Source of the DNA: Chersky-299 sp963749535
GTDB taxonomy: Bacteria; Actinomycetota; Thermoleophilia; RBG-16-64-13
Length of the DNA: 64,000 bases
Assembly (NCBI GenBank): GCA_963749535.1
Contig: CAVVNF010000015.1
Span: 1-64,000, forward strand
Reading direction: 5' to 3'
Position numbers and translations under genes: made by a program. Positions 10,859-22,610 of this stretch are shown one piece after another; positions within the stretch are counted from its first letter, which is position 1, and the number at the start of each line of letters is the position of its first letter. The notes under the pieces are model-generated. The model made no database searches, was not told the origin of the DNA, and worked only from the letters and a program-made list of their open reading frames with translations.

Positions 10859-12761
10859 TTGCCTTTTCACGAGCGGAGCGGATCACTGAGCGATAAGCCC
10901 TACACCGAATATGGAGTTCAGGGTCCACGCCGCGGCCGGTGGAAGCGTGTGGTGCTCTGGACTCTTCTAGGTCTGGTGCTGCTGGTACTGGCTCTAGGCG
11001 GTGGCTCATATCTTTGGTTCCGCGACCAGGTCCACACTTCCAACGCGCGGGTGGACCCCAAGGTCAGCATAGTGGAGGGCACGGTGCCCTCGAGCACGGT
11101 GGTCTCGGTCAAGGTCCCCGACTCCCCCACAGCCATGAACATCGTGGTGCTGGGGACGGACAAGCGGGCGAATATCGCCGAGAATTATGGGCGCTCCGAT
11201 ACGCTGATGGTCGTTCATGTCGACCCAGGGCAGAACTATCTCTCCATCCTGTCTATCCCGCGTGACCTTTATGTGGACGTCCCCGGATACGGCAAGCAGA
11301 AGATCAACGCGGCCTACGCTCTTGGTGGCCCCGCGCTCGCCATCAAGACCGTATCGCAGTTGACCGGCGTCGCCATCGACAAATATGTCGAGGTCGACTT
11401 CAACGCGTTCAAGGACATAACGAACGCTCTTGGCGGAGTCTACTGTGGACGTCGATGCGCGCTACTACAGCGTCAACCCCAACTACGAGATGATCAATAT
11501 CTGGCCGGGCTACCAGCTCTTGAACGGCGCCGATGCATTGGATTACGTCCGTTACCGGCACGACCTGAACCTTGACTTCGGGCGGATGGAGCGCCAGCAG
11601 CGCTTCCTGGCCGCGGTGAGAGAGCAGGCAATGGGCTGGAACCTTCCCTTCAAGCTGCCCGGCCTGATCAGCGCGCTTTTCAATAACGTCAGCACCGATC
11701 TGGGTACCAACGACGTTCTCAAGCTTGCGTACTGGGGCGTGAAGCTGAGCGGCGACCGCATCCGCCAGGTGAGTCTCATCGGTACGCCGGAGCAGATCGG
11801 CGACGGCTCGTATGTGGTAGCGACCAATACTGAGGTCGCCAACGCGGTCACCGGTCTGCTCACGCCGCCGTCCGCCTCCGGCCAGAAGATTTCCTCGCAA
11901 ACCGGCACCACGCAGGCCGGCAGTGCCCAGGGCGCGGTGCAGGGTGACATCATCCCCGGCGAGGCCCCTGATTATTCCGCTACGACCACGACGCTCCCGG
12001 TCAAGGTCGACCTCACCGGTGTGACCGTCGATATTCTGAACGGTATGGGCGCCGACAGCTACCGGGCGGCCAGCTCGGATTACTTAAAGAGCCTCGGAGC
12101 GACGGTCAACAGTGTCGGCACCGCCAGCAACGGCGTTCGGAAAGTCACCACCGTCCTCTACCCTTCCGGGAAATCGGTTCAAGCTCATTTGGTGGGCCAG
12201 GCGGTTCACGCGGATTCCGTGGGCAGGAGCAGCTCCGTAAGCCAGATCACTGTCACTCTCGGCGACGGCTTCCAACTGCCGGCGGCGTTCCAACCGCCTA
12301 TCAGCCCCGCGACGATCCCCAACGCCGGCGAGTGGAAGGCTTTGGCGAACATGATTCCCTTCACGGTGGAAGGACCCGGGTACCTGCCGAGCGGCTACAA
12401 GTATAAGGACAGGATGCCTCGGACCGGTGGCACCTACGGGATCAAGGTGGGCGGCGGCACCAAGCCCGCTCTCAAGATGATCTACCAGCTCAGCCTGAAC
12501 GGGTCGCAGACCGACCAATACATGGGCATCACCGAGACCACCTGGACTTCGGCTCCAGCCGCCAGCGGTGGTCAGGAAGTGCAGAACGATGGGATCAAGT
12601 TCACTATCGTGGGCACGAGCCAGAAGGTCGACCACATCTGGTGGGAGAAGGACGGCACCCTGTACTGGGTCTCGAATACCCTTTCCTACTATCTGACCAA
12701 GCAGGAGTTGCTGAATGTGGCCGAATCCATGATCGTCATCCCGCCGGCCGTGACGACCTAG
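10859..12761 (+). CDS. LytR-CpsA-Psr ligase with LytR_C and DUF4367-like domains (paralogue 2, one extra base)
   Basis: A tandem paralogue of the preceding gene, about 633 residues after correction. It has a membrane helix, the LCP domain (GRSDTLMVVHVDP, SIPRDLYVDVPGYGKQKINAAYALGG), then a LytR_C-type domain (VTVDILNGMGADSYRAASSDYLKSLGATV) absent from paralogue 1, then the shared C-terminal module. An extra T at 11444, exactly between TAC and GTG in the conserved GGVYVDVD, breaks the frame. The DNA aligned with the ATG start of paralogue 1 reads CTG here (10886-10888). Translation may therefore start at that CTG or at TTG 10859. Confidence 0.85.
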
Positions 12762-12796
12762 CCCGCCCTAAGGCCGCTCACGCGAGGTCTCAGATC

Positions 12797-13471
12797 ATGA
12801 GGGTCCTCCTCAGCCCCCGAGCTCGAATGCTGGGTGCCGGTGCCATGGTGGCCGAGGCGCTGGCGGCCGCCCGTCCGGATGCGGGAATGCCGGGGGCTGC
12901 CGGAGATAGGGCGATTGTCGCTGGGGCCGATGGCTCGGGGTGGGATATTGTGTCCTTGTTCGAGGCTGGAGTCCATAACCTCGGGCGGACCCTGAGCGCG
13001 GCCGAGATCTATGCCGTTCGCAAGGCACTTCTGGGAGTGGACCCTGGCCGAGTGGCGGCCTCAGGGGTGCCAAGGGATGTTATCGTGGGATATGTATGCG
13101 TGGGACGGTTGGTCGAAAGTGGTCCTGGGAGCGAAGCGCGCGCGGTGGCGGTCGTCGATCACGCGAACCTTACGTGGCGGTCGCCGCTCGAGGGGCCGAA
13201 CGATGAACGCCTGGGTCCGCGGTTCCCGGCGATGGGCCGGGTCTACGTCCCGGCGTTGGTGACGGACCAACTGGCCGGGCTTTCACGCATCCATGTGGAG
13301 GCTGGGATCGTCGGCGGAGTGACCGACGACGGCCGGCCGAGCGGCTTTGAGAGGAAGATCGCGTCGGCGCAAGGGTACACGGCAATGAGCTCGGAACTAA
13401 CGTCCGTGACCATCCTAGCGGCCCACCTGGGCTGGAGGGTGGTGGCGGCGGTGATAGTGGACAGACTTTAG
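12797..13471 (+). CDS. Purine nucleoside phosphorylase-like protein, divergent
   Basis: A 224-residue protein related to trimeric PNP/MTA phosphorylases. The segment VVDHANLTWRSPLEGPNDERLGPRFPAM matches the PNP substrate region, and MSSELTSVTILAAHLGWRV matches the C-terminal MSTVPE...AAR region. It is shorter than normal PNPs (about 260-290 residues). It lacks an obvious N-terminal phosphate loop (GSGLG) and the C-terminal catalytic TN pair, where it reads VDRL. Upstream of ahcY and mtnA, a role in adenosine or methylthioadenosine breakdown is plausible, but catalysis is doubtful. Confidence 0.6.
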   Translation: MRVLLSPRARMLGAGAMVAEALAAARPDAGMPGAAGDRAIVAGADGSGWDIVSLFEAGVHNLGRTLSAAEIYAVRKALLGVDPGRVAASGVPRDVIVGYVCVGRLVESGPGSEARAVAVVDHANLTWRSPLEGPNDERLGPRFPAMGRVYVPALVTDQLAGLSRIHVEAGIVGGVTDDGRPSGFERKIASAQGYTAMSSELTSVTILAAHLGWRVVAAVIVDRL

Positions 13472-13485
13472 GAAGGGGACTCGGA

Positions 13486-14745
13486 GTGACCGATTACGAT
13501 GTCAAAGATAAGGGACTTGCCGGGAAGGGCGTCCTCCGGATCGAATGGGCGGCTAAGGAAATGCCGGTGCTCGCACTCATCCGGGACCGTTTTGAGAAGG
13601 AAAAGCCTCTCAAAGGCATACGCATCGGAGCCTGCCTACACGTGACCAGTGAGACGGCCAGTCTCATGCGGACGCTGGCCGCCGGAGGCGCCGAGGTCGC
13701 ACTCTGCGCCTCCAATCCCCTCTCCACGCAGGACGACGTGGCGGCAGCGCTGGCCTTGGAGTACGGGCTGTCCACCTACGGCATCAAGGGCGAAGACCGG
13801 GACACCTATTACAAGCACATGCAGAGTGTCATCGATTTTCGTCCGCATATCACCATGGATGACGGTGCGGACGTGGTGGGGTTGTTGCACACCGAACGTA
13901 AAGACGCGGTCGCTGGGGTCATCGGGGGAACCGAAGAAACGACCACGGGAGTCATCCGCCTCAAGTCGATGGAGAAGGACGGGGTGCTCCTGTACCCCAT
14001 CGTGGCCGTGAACGAGGCTCTAACCAAGCACATGTTCGATAACCGCTACGGCACGGGTCAGTCGACCCTCGACGGCATCATCCGGGCCACCAACCGGCTT
14101 ATCGCCGGCAAGGTGTTCGTGGTGATCGGCTACGGCTGGTGCGGCCGCGGCGTGGCCATGCGTGCGAAGGGTCATGGAGCCGATGTCGTGGTGCTCGAAG
14201 TGGATCCGCTGCGTGCTTTGGAAGCCTTGATGGACGGTTTTCGGGTCATGCCGATGGAGGCAGCCGCGCCCATCGGGGACTTCTTTGTGACCGCCACCGG
14301 TGACATCCACGTGATCCGGCGCGAGCACTTTGAGGTGATGAAGGACGGCGCGATCGTAGCGAACACGGGTCACTTCAACGTGGAGATCGATATCCCGGCG
14401 CTCGAAGCCATGTCGACTGCCAAACGGCAGATCCGGGAATTCGTCGAGGAGTTCACCCTGCCCGACGGGCGGAACATCTACCTTCTCGGCGAAGGCCGGC
14501 TGATAAACCTGGCCGCAGCTGAAGGCCATCCGTCCAGCGTCATGGACATGAGTTTTGCCAACCAAGCTCTGTCCGCCGAGTACATGGTCAAGAACGCCGA
14601 CAAGCTCGAGAAGAAGGTTTACGTGGTCCCCGAGGACATCGACAAGGAGATCGCCAGGCTCAAGCTCGCCGCTGTCGGCGCAGGGATCGACGTCTTGACC
14701 CCGGAGCAGGTGCAGTACCTGTCCAGTTGGAACATGGGGACCTAG
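13486..14745 (+). CDS. ahcY: Adenosylhomocysteinase
   Basis: A 419-residue NAD-dependent enzyme that hydrolyses S-adenosylhomocysteine to adenosine and homocysteine. The NAD-binding segment VFVVIGYGWCGRGVAMRAKGHGADVVVLEVDPLRALEA and the FNVEIDIPALE, EGRLINLAAAEGHPSSVMDMSFANQA and C-terminal regions are standard. It is the shorter form without the 40-residue insertion. GTG 13486 follows GGAAGGGG (13471-13478). It forms a methylation-recycling cluster with the flanking PNP-like gene and mtnA. Confidence 0.96.
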   Translation: MTDYDVKDKGLAGKGVLRIEWAAKEMPVLALIRDRFEKEKPLKGIRIGACLHVTSETASLMRTLAAGGAEVALCASNPLSTQDDVAAALALEYGLSTYGIKGEDRDTYYKHMQSVIDFRPHITMDDGADVVGLLHTERKDAVAGVIGGTEETTTGVIRLKSMEKDGVLLYPIVAVNEALTKHMFDNRYGTGQSTLDGIIRATNRLIAGKVFVVIGYGWCGRGVAMRAKGHGADVVVLEVDPLRALEALMDGFRVMPMEAAAPIGDFFVTATGDIHVIRREHFEVMKDGAIVANTGHFNVEIDIPALEAMSTAKRQIREFVEEFTLPDGRNIYLLGEGRLINLAAAEGHPSSVMDMSFANQALSAEYMVKNADKLEKKVYVVPEDIDKEIARLKLAAVGAGIDVLTPEQVQYLSSWNMGT

Positions 14746-14751
14746 GCCCGG

Positions 14752-15885
14752 ATGAGTGATGAAACGGCCGGCACGCAAGCCGGAAGGTCAGGCGTGGGCT
14801 GGGAGGCGCCGACGAAGTCTTTGCCCGTAGCCGGGAACGTTCGCACCATCGAGTGGCAGGACGGTGCGGTGGTCATGATCGACCAGCGCCGGCTTCCCCT
14901 AGAAGAAGTGTACGTCTCGTGTCGCACCTGGCAGGAGCTGGGCGAGTCCATCTGCAACATGACGGTGCGGGGGGCTCCCGCGCTCGGTGTCGCGGCGGCA
15001 ATGGGGATGGCACTCGCCGCGCGGACCGCACTGGCCGAGGCGGGCTCGGACCCCGTCCGCTTCCGGGGTCTTCTCCAAGATGCGACCAAAGGCCTATTTG
15101 CTACCCGGCCCACCGCGGTTAATCTCCCCTGGGCGCTACGGGAGATGGAAAGCATCTGGAGGCAGCATGATTTGGCACCGGACGAGACGGCGGGCAAGAT
15201 GGAACAGCTCGCCCTACGGATCTACGAGGACGATCTCGCTTCGTGCCGGGCGATCGGTGAGTATGGCGCGGAGCTTATCCAGGTGGAAGATCCCGTCATC
15301 CTTACGCACTGCAACGCCGGCGCGCTTGCGACGGCGGGATACGGCACGGCTCTGGGGGTCATAAGGTCCGTGTTTGCCAGGAACCCGAGGCTGCACGTGC
15401 TGGTGGACGAGACCAGACCGCTGCTCCAGGGGGCCAGGCTCACCGCGTGGGAACTCACTCGCGAGGGGATCTCGATGGAGCTCATCACGGACAATATGGC
15501 CGGCTATTTCATGAGGAAAGGAGTAATCACTCATGCGATCGTCGGCGCCGACCGGATCACGGCCAATGGTGATGTAGCGAACAAAGTGGGTACGTACGGT
15601 GTATCGGTTCTGGCCCGGGAACATGGGGTGCCTTTCATCGTGGCAGCGCCGGTGTCGACGGTCGACCTCTCGCTGCGCGACGGCGACGACATTCCCATCG
15701 AGGAACGTGACCCTGCTGAGGTCACCGGTTACCGCAGCGAACGATGGGCACCCTATGGGGTGCGGGTGCGCAATCCGGCATTCGACGTGACGCCTGCGCG
15801 CAACGTGAGCGCCATCGTGACCGAACGAGGTGTGGCTCGGCCTCCATATGCAGAGAGCCTCCAGGATTTGGGCGTGCGAAAGTAG
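14752..15885 (+). CDS. mtnA: S-methyl-5-thioribose-1-phosphate isomerase
   Basis: A 377-residue enzyme of the methionine salvage pathway converting methylthioribose-1-phosphate to the ribulose form. Signatures are MTVRGAPALGVAAA near the N-terminus, THCNAGALATAGYGTALG (catalytic Cys) and GADRITANGDVANKVGTYG (catalytic Asp). It starts 6 bases after ahcY. The rest of a canonical methionine salvage pathway is not in the window, so the product may feed an alternative (DHAP-shunt-like) route. Confidence 0.93.
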   Translation: MSDETAGTQAGRSGVGWEAPTKSLPVAGNVRTIEWQDGAVVMIDQRRLPLEEVYVSCRTWQELGESICNMTVRGAPALGVAAAMGMALAARTALAEAGSDPVRFRGLLQDATKGLFATRPTAVNLPWALREMESIWRQHDLAPDETAGKMEQLALRIYEDDLASCRAIGEYGAELIQVEDPVILTHCNAGALATAGYGTALGVIRSVFARNPRLHVLVDETRPLLQGARLTAWELTREGISMELITDNMAGYFMRKGVITHAIVGADRITANGDVANKVGTYGVSVLAREHGVPFIVAAPVSTVDLSLRDGDDIPIEERDPAEVTGYRSERWAPYGVRVRNPAFDVTPARNVSAIVTERGVARPPYAESLQDLGVRK

Positions 15886-15917
15886 GCTGCTGGCCGGGAA
15901 AGACGAAAGGGGCGCAT

Positions 15918-16919
15918 ATGAGGGTCATGATAATGGCAGCCGGCAAGGGGACCAGGCTGCGTCCTCTCACAGACTTTGTGCCCAAACCGATGGCTCCCAT
16001 CGTGAACCGCCCAGCGCTCCACCACATATTGCGGCTGCTCTCGCGCCATGGTCTTCGTGAAGTCGTCATCAATCTCCACCATCTGCCCGAGGCTATCACC
16101 TCGTACTTCGGCGACGGATCCTGGCTGGGCATGCAGATCACCTATTCGCACGAGGCTGAGCTCCTGGGCACGTCGGGTGGAGTCAAGAACAATGAAGGCT
16201 TCTTGGGAGGCGATACGTTCCTCGTGATGAGCGGCGACTCCCTAACGGACATCGATCTCTCCGGCCTGATCGCGGCCCACCGGCGCAACGGCTCCATCGC
16301 CACGCTGGCGGTGAAGGAAGTAGCCGATCCTAGCCTCTACGGGGTAGTCGTTCTCAACGACGACCAACGGGTGATGGGGTTCCAGGAGAAGCCGTCCCTG
16401 GCCGAGGCACGTTCGCGCCTGTGCAACTGCGGGATCTACGTCTTCGAGCCTGAGATCCTCGGGCTTATCCCTGCCGGCCGGTTCGACGATTTCGGCAGTA
16501 GGCTCTTCCCGGACCTGCTCGCGGCCGGTACCCCCTTTTACGCGGACCCCGTCGACGCTTACTGGAGCGACGTCGGCAACCTGGCCGAGTACGCTCGAGG
16601 GAACGCGGACGCGCTCCTGGGGAAGGTCGAGGTGGAGAAGCCCGGCACGGAGGTCCGGCCGAGGATCTGGGTGGGAGAGTCGGTGCGGATCGCCGGCTCG
16701 GCCTGTCTCGAGCCACCCCTGGTGATCGGGCGGGACTGTGTCATCGGTGAGGATGCAGTGATCGAGGGACCTGCAGTCATCGGATCGGGGACCACGCTGG
16801 GCGAGGGTTCCCATGTCTTTCAGACGGTCGTTCTTCCTCATTCGGACGTGCCCGCGGGCTCAGTGGCGGTGGGCGGAGTTATCGGGCACAAGCTGGGCCC
16901 GAGTGGCCGTGAGGTCTGA
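15918..16919 (+). CDS. Sugar-phosphate nucleotidyltransferase with beta-helix tail
   Basis: A 333-residue GT-A-fold nucleotidyltransferase (mannose-1-phosphate guanylyl- or glucose-1-phosphate uridylyl/thymidylyl-type). It begins MRVMIMAAGKGTRLRPLTD and carries PKPMAPIVNRP, SGDSLTDID and DAYWSDVGN. The C-terminal hexapeptide repeats (about residues 245-320, for example VIGRDCVIGEDAVIEGPAVIG) form a left-handed beta-helix. The nucleotide and sugar cannot be fixed from sequence; a role in cell-wall glycan precursors fits the nearby LCP proteins. Confidence 0.85.
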   Translation: MRVMIMAAGKGTRLRPLTDFVPKPMAPIVNRPALHHILRLLSRHGLREVVINLHHLPEAITSYFGDGSWLGMQITYSHEAELLGTSGGVKNNEGFLGGDTFLVMSGDSLTDIDLSGLIAAHRRNGSIATLAVKEVADPSLYGVVVLNDDQRVMGFQEKPSLAEARSRLCNCGIYVFEPEILGLIPAGRFDDFGSRLFPDLLAAGTPFYADPVDAYWSDVGNLAEYARGNADALLGKVEVEKPGTEVRPRIWVGESVRIAGSACLEPPLVIGRDCVIGEDAVIEGPAVIGSGTTLGEGSHVFQTVVLPHSDVPAGSVAVGGVIGHKLGPSGREV

Positions 16920-17721
16920 CGCGGACGTCACCGGGCCAATCGGGACCGGGCTGCTGGCGAAGGCCGGCAAATGGTGCCGGGAGAGCGTGCTCGACCCGGC
17001 CCTTTGTGTGCTCTTTCCCCCCAGATGTGTGGGCTGCGGAGATTTCGAGACGCATCTTTGCAGTCACTGCCGGTCTACGCTCATCCCCACGGGGCCGGAC
17101 AGCTGTCCCCGTTGCGGCGAGCCCGGTCCCAGGCCTGTCCTGACCGGTCGTTGTAACCATTGCATGGGTAGGATGCTCAGCTTCGCCGGGGCGCAGAGCG
17201 CTTTCCAGCACCAGGGCGTCACCCGGCGACTTGTGGCCGAGTTCAAGTTCGGGGGGCAGCCGGTGCTGGGTCGGGTGATGGCGCGGTTGGCTGCGCCGAC
17301 CTTTTGTCAATACGTGGATTCGCTGGGGCCGCCCGGGAGCGTCCTCGTCACGTGGGTGCCGGCCCACCGCTCCGCAGAGCGGGAACGGGGCTACAATCAG
17401 GCCGCCGTGCTCGCTCAGGCGCTCGCTCGAGAGGCTGGAGGTCTGCCGACATCCGCAGCCGCCCACAAGGTCGCGCCCACACGCCATCAACAGCGGTTGG
17501 ATCGCGCCGGCCGGCAGGCCAATCTGCGCGGTGCCTTCAAGCTGTCGGACTCGTTTCACCACCCGCCCGAGAGCCGGTGTCTGTTGCTTGTAGACGATGT
17601 CTACACTACCGGTGCCACGGCCAGCGAGGTGTCATCGGTGCTTGCAGCGGGAACGGGATTACCTGTCTACGTGTTCACGTTCTCCCGTGCGCGCGGTGGC
17701 AGTGGGGAGGGGCATGACTGA
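16903..17721 (+). CDS. comF: ComF family phosphoribosyltransferase-like protein
   Basis: About 272 residues. An N-terminal zinc ribbon has four CxxC-type pairs (CVGCGDFETHLCSHC, CPRCG, CNHC). A PRTase domain follows with the PRPP loop LLLVDDVYTTGATASEVSSVL. This is the ComF/GntX family, linked in competent bacteria to DNA uptake and single-strand handling. GTG 16903 or 16909 overlaps the end of the nucleotidyltransferase. No other competence genes are visible. Confidence 0.85.
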   Translation: MAVRSDADVTGPIGTGLLAKAGKWCRESVLDPALCVLFPPRCVGCGDFETHLCSHCRSTLIPTGPDSCPRCGEPGPRPVLTGRCNHCMGRMLSFAGAQSAFQHQGVTRRLVAEFKFGGQPVLGRVMARLAAPTFCQYVDSLGPPGSVLVTWVPAHRSAERERGYNQAAVLAQALAREAGGLPTSAAAHKVAPTRHQQRLDRAGRQANLRGAFKLSDSFHHPPESRCLLLVDDVYTTGATASEVSSVLAAGTGLPVYVFTFSRARGGSGEGHD

Positions 17722-17838
17722 AGGCGGTATGTGGTATCTTTCATCGTTCTCAAGCGGGAGAATGACGGCCGGGGCGGGCGCCCAGAGAGCCGGAAGATGC
17801 GTAGTTCGACCGAGTCACAAACAAGGAGCTGGACCGTC

Positions 17839-18405
17839 GTGAACCTAACGGTCAAAGGCAGAAACCTAGTCCTCACGGATGCTATTCACAAGTACGCAGA
17901 GGAGAAGATGGGGCGGCTTGGAAAGTATCTTACGGACGGCTCACGCTGTGAAGTGGAGCTTTGGACCGAGAAGAACCCCAGCATTGCGGACAACCAAGTG
18001 GTCGAAGCCACGATCTACACCAAGGGCCCGGTCATCAGGGCCCGGGAGGCTTCGCCGGATGTCTTTACGTCTATCGACTTGGTGCTGGCGAAGCTCGAGC
18101 GGCAGGTGAAGAAATACAGGGGCAAGTTGGTCGCGCGCTCGCAGGGGGCGCACAAGGAAGCCTTCGTGACCGAAGGTTTCACGTCTCTGGAGGAGACAGA
18201 GGAGGCGGAGGAGGAGGCTTCTTCCCCCCGCATTGTCAAAGTCAAGCAGTTTATGGTGAAACCTATGGCTCCGGAAGAAGCTGCGCTTCAGTTGGAGCTG
18301 ATAGGACACGATTTCTATGTGTTCACCAACTCAGAGACGCAGGAGACTGCGGTCGTATACCGCCGCCGGGACGGCAATTACGGGCTCATCGAAGCTCAAA
18401 GCTGA
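17839..18405 (+). CDS. hpf: Long-form ribosome hibernation promoting factor
   Basis: A 188-residue protein with an N-terminal S30AE domain (VNLTVKGRNLVLTDAIHKYAEEKMGRLGKYL), an acidic linker (EETEEAEEEASS) and a C-terminal dimerisation domain (IVKVKQFMVKPMAPEEAALQLELIGHDFYVF...). The long form makes 100S ribosome dimers in stationary phase. The GTG start at 17839 is preceded by AAGGAG (17823-17828). Upstream 17722-17838 is a non-coding leader with no convincing promoter. Confidence 0.93.
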   Translation: MNLTVKGRNLVLTDAIHKYAEEKMGRLGKYLTDGSRCEVELWTEKNPSIADNQVVEATIYTKGPVIRAREASPDVFTSIDLVLAKLERQVKKYRGKLVARSQGAHKEAFVTEGFTSLEETEEAEEEASSPRIVKVKQFMVKPMAPEEAALQLELIGHDFYVFTNSETQETAVVYRRRDGNYGLIEAQS

Positions 18406-18567
18406 ACCACACCTATCACGGAATCCAGGGCGGGAGCAGCCCGTGGCCTCGCCCGGCTCCAAGGCTGGCTCGGGCGGCGTTCCCACGGTTGATGTGCGCG
18501 GTGTCTGGTCGCCGGCGGCGTCCTGGATCTCTGGTAGAGAGGCTCGCTCGATGATCGAGGTCGAACA

Positions 18568-21192
<2,625 letters not shown>

Positions 21193-21196
21193 GGGA

Positions 21197-21214
21197 CCGG
21201 CAGGCCCCTGCCGG
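21197..21214 (+). terminator. GC-rich hairpin after secA
   Basis: CCGGCAG (21197-21203) and CTGCCGG (21208-21214) form a perfect 7-bp stem with a 4-base loop, just after the secA stop. There is no U-tract, so it is at best a weak or Rho-assisted terminator or a processing site. Confidence 0.35.
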
Positions 21215-21339
21215 CGGGGCTTCGGACCCCCGAACTCTGCCCCACGCCGCAGGGCTTGGCCGGCCGTGGCTGACGCGGGGATGCAGCCTGCCGAGGACGG
21301 TTGACGCGGCCCCCCTGGAACGCGGACGCCTCACTGGGC

Positions 21340-21345
21340 TATACT
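21340..21345 (+). promoter_or_regulatory. -10 element of prfB promoter
   Basis: TATACT lies 10 bases before the prfB ATG (21356). Transcription would start about 4 bases before the ATG, giving an almost leaderless mRNA. No good -35 is present at the right distance; TTGACG at 21301 is too far upstream. Confidence 0.4.
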
Positions 21346-21355
21346 TGCGCGACGC

Positions 21356-22524
21356 ATGGCTGAGAAGACAGAGAAGCAAACGACGTCCCTTGCCGAGTAT
21401 CGGGAGCTCGTCGCGGTATTCCGTGACAAGCTGCTGTGGGTAAGGGACTATCTTTGACCCCGCTGAACTTGCTCGCAGCATCGCCGAGTTGGAAGTGGAG
21501 ATGCGCGCACCCGATTTCTGGGACGACCAGGCCCAAGCCCAAAGCATAAGCACCCGGTACAGTCGCATTCGAAGCCGGCTGGATGTGTATCAGCGGCTCG
21601 TCTCGCAGGTGGACGATCTCGAGTTGCTGCTGGAGATCTCCGCCGAGGAGACCGAGGGCGAAGACCTGTCCACCGATGCCGTTGACGAGGTCGAGCGCTT
21701 GGTAGCCGACGTCACCCGATCGATCGAGCGTCTGGAAGAGCAACGGCTCTTTACCGGAGAGTTCGACGCCGGCGACGCCATCGTCAGCATCCACCCCGGG
21801 GCAGGCGGTACGGAGAGCCAGGACTGGGCGGAGATGCTGCTTCGCATGTACCTCCGCTGGGCCCAGAACAGGGGCTTCACCACCGAACTGAACGAGGCCA
21901 CCGAGGGCGACGAGGCGGGTCTCAAGAGCGCGACATTCACGGTGCACGGCGAGAACGCCTACGGCTTGCTGTCCGCGGAGCGAGGCGTCCACCGGCTCGT
22001 CCGCATCTCCCCGTTCGACTCGGCGAGTCGCCGCCATACCTCTTTCGCTTCTGTTGATGTGACGCCTCTCGTCGAGGGTGATATCCCCCTGGAGATCGAC
22101 GAGAAGGAACTGCGCGTGGAGACCTACCGCTCCTCGGGTGCGGGCGGCCAGCATGTGAACAAGACCGATTCCGCCGTCCGGATAACCCACATCCCCACCA
22201 AGACGGTGGTCCAGTGCCAGAACGAGCGTAGTCAGCTCCAGAACCGCGAGACCGCGATGCGGATGCTGCGCAGCAAGCTAGCTCCTACTCGACCACGAGA
22301 AGCGAGAGCAGGAGATGGCGCGGGAAAAAGGCGAGCAGAAAGAGATCGGCTGGGGCAGCCAGATCCGGTCCTATGTGCTCGCTCCCTACACTCTGGTCAA
22401 AGACCATCGCACCAACTACGAGAAAGGCAATGTGGATGCGGTGCTGAACGGAGCCATCGACGATTTCATCAAGGAGTACATATGGCAAAGGTCGGTGGGC
22501 AAGCTCGGTGTCCGCTCTGCGTAA
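21356..22524 (+). CDS. prfB: Peptide chain release factor 2, programmed frameshift plus one extra base
   Basis: RF2 recognises UGA and UAA. The first 33 codons end in TAT CTT TGA C at 21455, preceded by a Shine-Dalgarno-like AAGGGA. This is the classic autoregulatory +1 frameshift site in which RF2 shortage lets ribosomes skip the U and read GAC. The main frame carries the tRNA-mimic and GGQ motif (SSGAGGQHVNKTDSAVR). A second, non-classical break sits at 22284-22285 (one extra C), where KLALLDHEKREQEMAREKGEQKEIGWGSQIRSY crosses frames. The corrected length is about 388 residues. Confidence 0.92.
21445..21458 (+). promoter_or_regulatory. Programmed +1 ribosomal frameshift signal in prfB
   Basis: An internal SD-like AAGGGA lies just upstream of CTT TGA C, matching the conserved bacterial RF2 recoding element. 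CTT is the slippery P-site codon and TGA followed by C is a poor stop context. It is an established site and serves as the positive control for the other +1 disruptions in this window. Confidence 0.9.
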
Positions 22525-22610
22525 TGTGGCGGGGGACGATGGTTCAAGGACTATCGCTTTTCCTCCAGAATAAATGCCAGATACCCGAGACGGGAGGCAA
22601 CAGGTAGCAC

